NCBI GenBank assembly: GCA_937967805.1
Contig: CALBTC010000017.1
Location: forward strand, 1-10,908
DNA from: an uncultured Anaerolineaceae bacterium
Lineage (GTDB): Bacteria > Chloroflexota > Anaerolineae > Promineifilales > Promineifilaceae
Reading direction: 5' to 3'
Length of the DNA: 10,908 nucleotides
Under the pieces are notes generated by a model, which was not told where the DNA came from, did not search any database, and worked only from the letters and a program-made list of their open reading frames with translations. Positions 1-6,753 of this stretch are shown piece by piece (the stretch's first letter is position 1; each line of letters begins with the position of its first letter). Made by a program: the position numbers and the translations under genes.

Positions 1-1
1 A

Positions 2-1621
2 CCTCCTGATGGATGCGAAAAGTGGCCCGTTTATTTACTGACCCCAACCGATCAACCAGTAAAGGCGCTTGCCACAAGCCTCACGCAAGACGTTGATTCT
101 GTGAGAATAACGACTACTCTAATTGATGATATGGTCCAAGAGTCGCGAAGTCTGGATATTTACCTGCGCAAACTGCTGGCCAAGTCAGCTGCAAATAACC
201 TGTTAATTGTCATTGATCAGTTTGAGGAACTTTTTTCCCTCTGTCACGATGAACGAGAACGGCAAATGTTTATTCAGAATCTGACGACGGCCGTTGCCTC
301 AGGTTCAGCAGGTCCCGCATACGTTATTATTACCCTGCGAGCCGATTTTTATCATCGTTGCGCCGACTATGACGATTTACGAAGCTTGTTAGCCGTCCGA
401 CAAGAATACATTGGGCCTATGAACAAGTCGGAATTGCGTCGGGCCATTCAAGAACCAGCGCTGCAACAAGGTTTACAATTTGAAGACGGTTTGGTTGATC
501 GTCTGTTACAAGAGGTTGGCAGCGAGCCAGGCTCATTACCTTTGCTCTCTCACGCCCTACATGAAACCTGGAAACGCCGCCAGGGAACCCAATTAACGCA
601 TGTAGGCTATCAAGCCTCAGGTGGTGTGCGCGGTGCCATTGCTCAAACGGCCGAAAACACCTATACACGTCTCTCTCCAGACCAGCAGCGGCTCATGCAA
701 CTGCTGTTTCTTCGCCTTACAGAGTTGGGAGAAGAGACAGAAGATACGCGACGTCGGGTGCCATTTGCTGAATTGTTGACATTATCTCAAGGGGAAGGCC
801 AAATGGCACCCCTGCTAAAAAAATTGGCGGACAATCGCCTCATTACAACCGGCTGGGATGCGGTTGAAGTTGCCCACGAAGCGCTTATTCGCGAGTGGCC
901 GCGGCTGCGTAATTGGCTGGATGAAAATCGAGCCGGTTTGCGTACTCACCGGCAGCTGACTGAGGCTGCCCACGAATGGGATAGTAATGGACAGGATACC
1001 AGCTATTTATACCGGGGGGCACGCCTTGTTGAAGCCGAAGAGTGGGCCGCCGATCACGCAGAACAACTTAGCCCCCAGGAGCAAAATTTTTTAGGTATAA
1101 GCATCACTGCCAGGCGTACGGAACAGCGCAAATCACGGCGGAGAGTCCAGTACACTATCTCCGGTCTGGCCGCAGCGGTAATAATATTCAGTGCCTTGGC
1201 GCTGTTAGCCTGGCGACAAAGAAATGATGCAGTGGCTCTCCAACAAAAGATCCTGGCTCAGGAATTGACGACCAATGCCAACAATCTCATCGGTCAAGAT
1301 AATGAACTGGCACTGCTTTTGGCACTGGAGGCTGTCCAGCGTGATCATTCTTTTGAGACCGAAGACGTGCTGAGACGAGCCCTGAGACAGCCCATCCCAT
1401 CGGTCCCCCCAATAAGGCATCCCGGTTTGCGCGTTATGATGTTTAGTCCCGATGGCCACCAATTGATTACAGCAGGGGACGACACCTTTGCCCGAATTTG
1501 GCAATGGCCAGAGGGTGACTTGATAACTACGCTTGAGGGGCATACCGGCTGGATTGTGGATGTTGATTTTAATCCTCACCAGGAACAAATCGTAACGGCC
1601 AGTGATCTTCCCCCAATTTAG
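2..1621 (+). CDS. nSTAND1 NTPase-TM-WD40 protein, 5' part, interrupted by an IS
   Basis: The frame is open from base 2, so the true start and the Walker A loop lie left of the window. The visible part reads as the C-terminal portion of a STAND-class NTPase. It has a Walker B-like strand LLIVIDQFEELF (200-235), the LRADFYHR sensor segment (332-355), the PLLSHALHETW and DTRRRV segments, and then AHEALIREWPRLRNWL and LYRGARLVEAEEWA, all typical of the nSTAND1 family. One hydrophobic helix follows an RRR cluster (1151-1210), so the protein is probably membrane anchored, with WD40 repeats after it. The first WD40 repeats begin near 1415. The reading frame leaves the native gene at 1602 and ends five codons later inside the IS, at TAG 1619-1621. 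In the family, WD40 repeats sense a ligand and the NTPase drives oligomerisation; the effector domain would lie N-terminally and is not visible. The truncated product probably cannot sense normally. Confidence 0.9.
   Translation, partial: PPDGCEKWPVYLLTPTDQPVKALATSLTQDVDSVRITTTLIDDMVQESRSLDIYLRKLLAKSAANNLLIVIDQFEELFSLCHDERERQMFIQNLTTAVASGSAGPAYVIITLRADFYHRCADYDDLRSLLAVRQEYIGPMNKSELRRAIQEPALQQGLQFEDGLVDRLLQEVGSEPGSLPLLSHALHETWKRRQGTQLTHVGYQASGGVRGAIAQTAENTYTRLSPDQQRLMQLLFLRLTELGEETEDTRRRVPFAELLTLSQGEGQMAPLLKKLADNRLITTGWDAVEVAHEALIREWPRLRNWLDENRAGLRTHRQLTEAAHEWDSNGQDTSYLYRGARLVEAEEWAADHAEQLSPQEQNFLGISITARRTEQRKSRRRVQYTISGLAAAVIIFSALALLAWRQRNDAVALQQKILAQELTTNANNLIGQDNELALLLALEAVQRDHSFETEDVLRRALRQPIPSVPPIRHPGLRVMMFSPDGHQLITAGDDTFARIWQWPEGDLITTLEGHTGWIVDVDFNPHQEQIVTASDLPPI
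1600..1602. repeat. Target-site duplication CAG, left copy
   Basis: CAG directly precedes the left IS end and is repeated at 2860-2862 directly after the right end. Deleting the IS plus one copy restores the host reading frame (GCC AGC ATA GAT GGT). This independently fixes the ends of the element. Confidence 0.88.
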
Positions 1622-1625
1622 TGGA
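1603..1625 (+). repeat. Left terminal inverted repeat of the IS (downstream of orfB)
   Basis: The sequence begins TGATCTTCCCCCAATTTAGT. It pairs with the reverse complement of 2837-2859 at 18 of 23 positions, with mismatches at positions 4, 12 and 15-17. The TGA start and the conserved AGTGGA block at the inner end are typical of the IS3 group. Confidence 0.88.
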
Positions 1626-1627
1626 AA

Positions 1628-2503
1628 TTAAGTTAAGGCTAATTGATGTTGATAATAGGCGGCTTCATGAGCAGCCGGGCTGACATAGCCCAACGTCGAA
1701 TGGCGACGCTGTCTATTGTAAAACGCTTCGATGTAAAAGAAAATGTCCGTGCGGGCCTGTGCCCGGGTTTCGTAGACCATATGATAGACTCGCTCCATTT
1801 TCAAGCTGCCAAAGAAGCTCTCGGTTGGGGCATTATCGTAGCAGTTGCCCGTGCCGCTCATGCTCACCTCAAACTGATGGCTCTTTAACAGTTCTTGATA
1901 GGGCGCACCCGTATACTGACTGCCTCGGTCAGAATGGTGGATCAGGCCTATAGCTGGCTTGCGTTCCCGAATGGCCATGTGCAGCGCATCCATAACCAGG
2001 TCACTGGTCATCCGTGCCGACATGGCCCAGCCCACAATGCGGCGCGAGAACAAATCCAGAACAACGGCCAGATACAGCCACCCTTCCAGTGTGGGAATGT
2101 AGGTGATGTCTGTGGTCCACTTTTCATTTGGTGCCGCAGCCCCGAAAGCCCTGTCTACCAGGTTGGGTGCCACAGGATGGGCTCCGTTTGCTTTGGTAGT
2201 TTGCTTGTATCGCCGTTTCTGTTTGGCGGCGATGCCGTGCTTTTTCATTAGGCGGGCCACACGGTTTTGGCTACAGCTCACTTTCTCCTTCACTTCATGG
2301 TAGATCCGAGGGCTGCCATACACACCCTTGCTGGCTTCATGTGCCGCCTGAATTTCTTTGAGTAACGTTTCGTTAGCCATCTCCCGCGGGCTAGACGGCC
2401 GTTGGCGCCAGGCATAATAGCCGCTCGACGAGACATCCAACACCCGACACATGAGCTTTATCCGAAAATCATGCCGATGATCTTCAATGAACTGGTATCT
2501 CAT
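1628..2503 (-). CDS. IS3-family transposase OrfB (DDE catalytic subunit)
   Basis: This 291-residue protein is of normal length for IS3-family OrfB. An N-terminal HTH_21-like segment (about residues 55-90, KGVYGSPRIYHEVKE) precedes an rve integrase core. The catalytic triad is visible: D132 in KWTTDITYIP, D192 in IHHSDRGSQY and E228 in NCYDNAPTESFFGSLK. That gives the D(35)E spacing of the family, and the tail YNRQRRHSTLGYVSP is typical. The ATG at 2503 overlaps the orfA stop by 4 nt (ATGA). The active transposase is normally the OrfAB fusion made by -1 frameshifting, and the frame upstream of this ATG is open back to the A7 run at 2533-2539. It cuts and joins the IS ends. No catalytic residue is missing. 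Confidence 0.96.
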   Translation of the reverse strand: MRYQFIEDHRHDFRIKLMCRVLDVSSSGYYAWRQRPSSPREMANETLLKEIQAAHEASKGVYGSPRIYHEVKEKVSCSQNRVARLMKKHGIAAKQKRRYKQTTKANGAHPVAPNLVDRAFGAAAPNEKWTTDITYIPTLEGWLYLAVVLDLFSRRIVGWAMSARMTSDLVMDALHMAIRERKPAIGLIHHSDRGSQYTGAPYQELLKSHQFEVSMSGTGNCYDNAPTESFFGSLKMERVYHMVYETRAQARTDIFFYIEAFYNRQRRHSTLGYVSPAAHEAAYYQHQLALT

Positions 2504-2796
2504 GATTTTGGGTTGCTGAAGATGGCTACTGCTTTTTTTAGAATATCTCGTTCTTGTTCCGCAATGGCTAACTTCCGTTCCAGCTGCCGTATCTGTTCTT
2601 GTTCTGGTGTCAGGTGACCCCGGCCAGGAAAAGCTGCCTGGCCCTCATTTTTTAGCTGGCGCTTCCATTTGTTGAGCAAACCATGTGTGATGCCAAGTTC
2701 GCGTTCGATTTCCATGGCACTTTTACCGCTTGTTTCCCACAAGCGCACCGCTTCTTGCTTGAATTCTGCCGGATAGGTTCGTTTTTTGGTTGTCAT
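2500..2796 (-). CDS. IS3-family transposase OrfA (HTH DNA-binding subunit)
   Basis: This 98-residue protein starts MTTKKRTYPAEFKQEAVRLW. It has an HTH of the transposase-8/IS3-OrfA type (about residues 8-50, SAMEIERELGITHGLLNKWK), followed by a leucine-zipper-like coiled coil (EQIRQLERKLAIAEQERDIL). The start at 2796 was preferred over an in-frame ATG at 2841 because GGAGG lies five to six bases upstream (2802-2806) and because family members begin with this segment. It binds the terminal repeats and supplies the N-terminal part of OrfAB. The frame ends at 2500, four bases into orfB. Confidence 0.93.
   Translation of the reverse strand: MTTKKRTYPAEFKQEAVRLWETSGKSAMEIERELGITHGLLNKWKRQLKNEGQAAFPGRGHLTPEQEQIRQLERKLAIAEQERDILKKAVAIFSNPKS
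2533..2539 (-). promoter_or_regulatory. A7 slippery run for -1 programmed frameshifting (OrfAB)
   Basis: The minus strand reads CTA AAA AAA GCA in the orfA frame. An A-AAA-AAA heptamer followed by G is the classic IS3-family slip site. Slipping back one base gives AGC AGT AGC CAT CTT CAG CAA CCC AAA ATC ATG. This runs without a stop into the orfB ATG at 2503, producing the OrfAB fusion. I did not identify the stimulating downstream structure. Confidence 0.72.
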
Positions 2797-2800
2797 TTGT

Positions 2801-2806
2801 TCCTCC
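2801..2806 (-). promoter_or_regulatory. Ribosome binding site of orfA
   Basis: The minus strand reads GGAGGA at 2806-2801, then ACA A and ATG at 2796. This strong Shine-Dalgarno sequence decides the orfA start against the upstream in-frame ATG at 2841. Confidence 0.75.
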
Positions 2807-2836
2807 GAAAAAAGTGTACTCTGCCTTTTCTTTACG

Positions 2837-2859
2837 TCCACTTTTTTAGGGGAAGGTCA
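2837..2859 (-). repeat. Right terminal inverted repeat of the IS (upstream of orfA)
   Basis: Read on the minus strand it begins TGACCTTCCCCTAAAAAAGT, matching the left end at 18 of 23 positions. The promoter for orfA should lie between this end and the orfA start at 2796, but I could not assign clear -35/-10 boxes. Confidence 0.88.
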
Positions 2860-2862
2860 CAG
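2860..2862. repeat. Target-site duplication CAG, right copy
   Basis: This is the second copy of the 3-bp duplication and is identical to 1600-1602. An unmutated duplication fits a recent insertion, although three bases carry little dating information. Confidence 0.88.
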
Positions 2863-4930
2863 CATAGATGGTACAGTAAGAATCTGGGATGCACACACGG
2901 GTGCAGAAACCATGATACTGTCATTGCCAATCAATGATCCGCTTAACGCCAGATTTTGGCATGCCAAGTTCAGTCCAGACGGCTGTTTGATTGTTACCGG
3001 CCGCGCTGACGGACAAGTTCACCTGTGGGATGCAAGAACGGGCGAGCTTGTGCAGACGCTGCCCAGTCATACAGGGGATGTAACCGCGGTAGCGTTCCAT
3101 CCCAGCAGTCAAATTGTTCTTACAGCTGGAGAGGATGGGGTAGCTGCATTGTGGCGCATCAATGATGAAGAGTCCACTTTGCTTATCGGTCATGAGGGAA
3201 AAATATGGGCAGCTCGTTTTAGTCCAGACGGCCGATTCATTGGTACAGCTGGTTTCGATGGCACTGCCATCCTATGGGACGTAGCAACAGGGGAACCCTT
3301 GCACACTTTAAGTGGCCCTCGCCCCAACGTTGCCTCAAATAGCTGGTCTCCCGGAGTTATAAATATTGCCTTTAGTCCGGACAGTCAACAGGTTGTCACC
3401 ACTGGTCACGATGGCATAGCTCGCGTTTGGGACACACAAACTGGGCAGCTACGAGCAGATTTGGTCGGCCATAAGGGAATAGTTCAGGCAGCGATATTTA
3501 ATTCACCGGGCAACAGGCTCTTAACCATTAGTCAAGACGAAACTGCCCGGTTATGGGATGCGTCTTCGGGTGAAGAGCTACTCGTCTATTCAAAAATCGT
3601 TCCCAATACCAATGGTGAGGCGAACACAATTCCCCTGAGCTTTGACCCGTCAGGGCAAAAAGTCTTGGGGGTGGCAGAAGAAGGGCAAGTGCTCGTTTGG
3701 GACGCCACCCCCCCTTCCGGAGATATGCTTTCCGTGCTGCCAGGAAGTATCGGTGCCTTTAGTAAGGAAAACGACCGATACGTCTCAAGCACGCTAAATT
3801 CAGTGACCGTCTGGGATACTAATTCTTGGAAAATCATTTCCAACTTGGAGAATATTAGAGGGGACAATAATTATATCTACGACGTCAGCTTAAGTCCTGA
3901 GGGAACAATGGTAATAGGTACCTATGGAACAAGATGGACCATTGTTGAACAAAATCAAGTTGGTGTATGGGATGCCGCGACGGGACAGAACCTCACTACA
4001 TTGGGTCAATTTGTGACCCTCGCCAAATTTAGCCCTGATGGTCATTATTTCTATACAGACGTGTGGGATGAACCAGGCAAACTATACCTAACGAGCACAC
4101 TTGACGAAGTGCCTCTGCCGAACGGGGCAGACATTTCATATATGTACTTTTCGAATTGTCCGAATATCCTGATCGTTAAAGAAACAAATGGCACAACCAG
4201 TCATTACAAATTATCCGAGCAATCGGTCACCCCCTTGAACCTGCCTGCATCTGCTCAAATTTTCTGTGATGAAGCTGGTAGAAGTTTAATGGCCATCCCT
4301 GATGATTTGGGCAAAATAACAATTGAAAACTTGAACACAGGCGAGGAGATATTAACCGCTTCAGGACAGAATGGCGTGTTTAGCCCGGATGGCAAATATT
4401 TTGCCACGCCTCACGCAGGAGCTATGTGGATTTGGGAGCTTCAAACAGGAGAGGTGATACAGAATATCCCTTTAGACTTTTGGCCTGTTGGGTATATGTT
4501 CTTCAGCCCTGACTCCCGCAATATCGTGATTCTTAGAAGGTCAGGTGGTTGGGAGGTTTGGCATATAGATACGCTTGAGTTGATAGCAACCGGTTATCCC
4601 AACTTTAGCCCTGATGGCTCTCTCATAATTTCCGTTCAAGAAGATAGCACTTTGAACAGCTTGGAATCATTCGCCAGCATTCACAAAGCAACCACAGGAG
4701 AAATTATTTCGATTTTACAGGCAAATACAAACGCTATAGATATGGCAGATTTCACTCCGGATGGTCATTATGCTCTGACCAGCAGTTTGGAGGAAGGGTT
4801 CACACGAATTTGGCTGCTCTCTCTTGAAGCGCTCATAGCCGCAGCAGAGCAGAAAGCACCGCGTAGGCTAACCTGTGAAGAGCGACAAGTTTATCTACAT
4901 GAAGGTGAATGTGCCCCAGCCTCCCCCTAA
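2860..4930 (+). pseudogene. WD40-repeat 3' part of the interrupted STAND gene
   Basis: This is the continuation of the gene at 2-1602, displaced by the insertion element. The native frame resumes at 2861 with SIDGTVRIWDAHTG, exactly completing the WD40 repeat broken at 1602. About 690 residues follow as a run of WD40 repeats. The first six or seven have clear SPDG and LWD/VWD signatures (to about 3570). Later ones are degenerate, keeping FSPDG and VWD/IWELQTGE patterns with long linkers. The tail ends with TRIWLLSLEALIAAAEQ and LTCEERQVYLHEGECAP, a common ending for STAND-WD40 proteins. There is no ribosome binding site or plausible start at the new 5' end. An open frame does run in from TTG 2786 inside the IS, so expression would need read-in from the element. 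Together the two parts encode about 1222 residues within this window. Confidence 0.88.
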
Positions 4931-5049
4931 GGTTATCCAGTTGAACATCATTCAGCGATAATTCAAGCAAGCTGTTTAGTTCAATTTATGTGCTGGGTGC
5001 CTCCACCTTAAAGTACGTGAGTCCGAAATTTTTGCACGACCGTTCTTGC

Positions 5050-5245
5050 ACCAATAGACACTTTAAAGAATACACTCCCGGCAACCTGGTTCAGCGATGC
5101 GTTTTTCGCCGTAAAACCCTTCAAGGGAGATGCGGATGGTTTTTCTGCTTCGGAATTGTTGCTTTTCTTCTTGGACATGGAACGCTTCGTCGGCGATTGT
5201 TTGGGCTGGCGAGCGGCCCTCAAGTGTAGCCTCTATTGGTTCCAT
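5050..5245 (-). pseudogene. Decayed transposase OrfA fragment (IS3-like)
   Basis: From ATG 5245 the minus strand encodes 60 residues, MEPIEATLEGRSPAQTIADE and onward, including RKTIRISLEGFYGEKRIAE then PGCRECIL. The pattern R-I-x-LEG-x-x-GE-x-x-IAE-(L)CR-x-x-x-I is that of IS3-type OrfA helix-turn-helix proteins. The usual next block, a YYKWS-like segment, appears as FFKVS in a different frame at 5070-5056. That points to a frameshifted and truncated relic. No orfB remnant or terminal repeat was found. It is unrelated to the intact IS at 1603-2859, since the OrfA sequences differ. The assignment comes from memory of the family pattern and needs a profile search. Confidence 0.42.
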
Positions 5246-5543
5246 ATCCTCTGAAGGGTAACAAAAAAACCGCCTGCTCAAAAAAGGTTGTTCGATATAG
5301 AGAATGCGTGCGAGGAACGAGGCGCTATACAATTTGACAATCGCCCCCGATTTCTAGCCAACGAGCTGAAGATGTACCCGAAATCAAGCTTGTTTGCCCT
5401 CCACAACATCATAGGATTACGCACAGGTAGAATAAGCATTCCACCGGTTGATGAAGCATGTGGTTCGGCGGGAAAACGTAGCGCCGACCGACGTGTAGGC
5501 CGGACAAGAAAAGGCAAGCAAAGCACACATCAATCAAAGAAAA

Positions 5544-5575
5544 GTCGATGCGATTGCCCCTAAAACCACATCGAC
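5544..5575. repeat. Inverted repeat GTCGATG / CATCGAC
   Basis: Perfect 7-bp arms at 5544-5550 and 5569-5575 are separated by 18 bases. It lies in the gene-poor stretch about 190 bp upstream of the gene at 5764. No poly-T run follows, so it is not an obvious terminator. It could be an operator-like site or chance. Confidence 0.3.
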
Positions 5576-5605
5576 ATGAGACAACTAGTTTGTTATCCTT
5601 GAGGC

Positions 5606-5746
5606 GTGAAAGTCTCCCTTAGTTCTGGCCCTGATATGTCCTATATCCGTTTAGAGACGTACACCGCTACATGTTCGGGCTGCGGTATCATGGGTGAGGT
5701 TTCAGGAGACTTCCTGAAAGTATTTGTTCTCCTTCTATCAATTTAA
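5606..5746 (+). CDS. Doubtful small ORF, 46 residues, one CxxC
   Basis: A GTG at 5606 opens 46 codons ending at TAA 5744-5746, just 17 bases before the gene at 5764. The product starts VKVSLSSGPDMSYIRLETYT, has a CSGC motif near the middle and ends in a short hydrophobic stretch, LKVFVLLLSI. The only ribosome-binding candidate is GAGG placed one base before the GTG, which is too close. I do not recognise it. It may be an upstream peptide, a remnant of a larger gene or non-coding. Confidence 0.2.
   Translation: MKVSLSSGPDMSYIRLETYTATCSGCGIMGEVSGDFLKVFVLLLSI
5700..5719. promoter_or_regulatory. 8-bp inverted repeat upstream of the 5764 gene
   Basis: TTTCAGGA (5700-5707) and TCCTGAAA (5712-5719) form a perfect palindrome with a 4-base centre GACT. 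It sits 45 bp before the ATG at 5764. It could be a repressor operator or an RNA hairpin in the leader. The downstream sequence GTATTTGTTCTCC is only mildly T-rich, so a terminator is less likely. Confidence 0.35.
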
Positions 5747-5763
5747 ATGGCAGCGGGATAGCT

Positions 5764-6729
5764 ATGACTGGAATTCATGTATATTGGACAAAGCCATTCA
5801 CCCATACTGCTCCCAAAAAAACAGATAAAACGTCAAAAGTCGACAATCTCATAACTGACCTGAATCTGCTGTTAATGGTTCTTTCCGCGCTGCAATGGCG
5901 GCAGTCTAACGGGAGGATAAAATTATATACAGATCCACCGTTCGTGGCGTGGCTTTCCGGATTGGGACTCACTGACTGTTGGGACACAATCGACGACAAC
6001 GTCTTGACCACCATCCCTGACTTAAATCACGCTTCAAGCAGCGGAATCGATGCACGGATTTTTTGGTCCGCTGGAAAAATTTTTGCCTTTCTAGAGGAGC
6101 CGACCCCGTTTGTGTCCTTGGACATCGATTTAATTGTTTGGTGTGATTTAAGTGCTTATTGGACAGGTGATCTAAAATTTGCCCATTGGGAAATCGTAGA
6201 CAAAGAATTTTATGGTTTGGGCAAACAGTTAGCAACGCCTAAAAACTATCATTTTAAACCAATCTGGAACAGTTTTCCCCACAAAGCAGCAAACGTTTCC
6301 CTCGTGTATTTTGGTAACCAGAAATTTAAAGAATATTATGCTGGTGAAGTTTTAAGATTTATGCGAGGAAATAGCATTGCTTCCCAAAAGGCCACAACCC
6401 GCCCTGAACTTTTATTTGCGGAACAACGTATGCTTTTTCTTTGTGCCATGGAAAAGGGAATTGATTTTGGGTCATTACTCAATACTACATATGATCCTGA
6501 AAGCGATACTTTTAACTCCTTGGATGATGCAGTGAAAGAGTGGGACTATCCCCGACTCGATTGCTCGCAATTATTTACTCATACCTGGATTTACAAGAAT
6601 TATCTGGAAAAACACCGTTCACTCTACGAGCGTTATTGCTTGAGGCTGCTTGAATTTATAAAGCTGGCGAATCCTGAAATCTATTTGCGATTAAGCGAGG
6701 TTCCCATACTAAATAGATTTTTCGAATGA
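5764..6729 (+). CDS. Glycosyltransferase-like protein (DUF6734-like), divergent paralog
   Basis: This 321-residue protein has no signal peptide or membrane helix. Its layout parallels the convergent gene at 6754-7668. It has an N-terminal VYWTKPF block, a long helix followed by IKLYTDPPFVAWLSGLGL, and then FWSAGKIFAFLEEPTPFVSL leading into D120-I121-D122. That DxD after a beta-strand resembles the metal/nucleotide-sugar motif of GT-A glycosyltransferases. A later N-x-S-L-V-Y-F-G block and an E-Q pair (FAEQRMLFLC) also have counterparts in the paralog. I recall related proteins being annotated as DUF6734, but this is from memory. The ATG at 5764 follows a weak GCGGGA at suitable distance. The gene ends 24 bp from the opposing stop at 6754. 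The donor and acceptor are unknown. A glycosyltransferase role is an inference from the fold-like pattern. Confidence 0.75.
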   Translation: MTGIHVYWTKPFTHTAPKKTDKTSKVDNLITDLNLLLMVLSALQWRQSNGRIKLYTDPPFVAWLSGLGLTDCWDTIDDNVLTTIPDLNHASSSGIDARIFWSAGKIFAFLEEPTPFVSLDIDLIVWCDLSAYWTGDLKFAHWEIVDKEFYGLGKQLATPKNYHFKPIWNSFPHKAANVSLVYFGNQKFKEYYAGEVLRFMRGNSIASQKATTRPELLFAEQRMLFLCAMEKGIDFGSLLNTTYDPESDTFNSLDDAVKEWDYPRLDCSQLFTHTWIYKNYLEKHRSLYERYCLRLLEFIKLANPEIYLRLSEVPILNRFFE

Positions 6730-6753
6730 CGAGAAAGGAGACAACAGCAGGCA

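Larger units (their letters stand above)
1603..2859 (-). mobile_element. Complete IS3-family insertion sequence (IS3 group), 1257 bp
   Basis: The element is bounded by imperfect inverted repeats starting TGATCTTCCCC on the left and, on the opposite strand, TGACCTTCCCC on the right. Eighteen of the first 23 positions match. The flanks carry a 3-bp direct repeat, CAG (1600-1602 and 2860-2862). It holds orfA (2796 to 2500) and orfB (2503 to 1628), both on the minus strand and both intact. TGATCTT-type ends, a 3-bp duplication and the orfA/orfB layout fit the IS3 group. The element lies antisense to its host gene. Both reading frames and both ends look undamaged, so it may still be mobile. Confidence 0.95.
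4931..5763. other. Gene-poor stretch with transposon debris
   Basis: About 830 bp separates the STAND gene from the next confident gene. Several overlapping short open frames on both strands lack recognisable domains and good ribosome binding sites. The supportable contents are a decayed transposase fragment (about 5050-5245, minus), a doubtful 46-codon ORF (5606-5746) and inverted repeats at 5544/5575 and 5700-5719. No clear rho-independent terminator follows the TAA at 4928-4930. Confidence 0.6.

Noticed and set aside
1205..1588. Minus-strand open frame of 127 codons
   Set aside because: It is antisense to the TM/WD40 part of the STAND gene, has no recognisable domain, and the plus-strand frame has clear homology.
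1590..2870. Frame interruption of the WD40 gene by sequencing error or a programmed event such as an intein or intron
   Set aside because: A complete IS3-type element with both ends, a target duplication and transposase genes accounts for it fully.
5288..5563. Plus-strand open frame of 91 codons starting at TTG, and overlapping minus-strand frames
   Set aside because: No domain, no ribosome binding site, a basic low-quality C-terminus, and competing frames on both strands. I see no evidence of coding.
6730..6753. Bidirectional terminator between the convergent genes
   Set aside because: The 24-bp gap has no inverted repeat or T-run that I can see.
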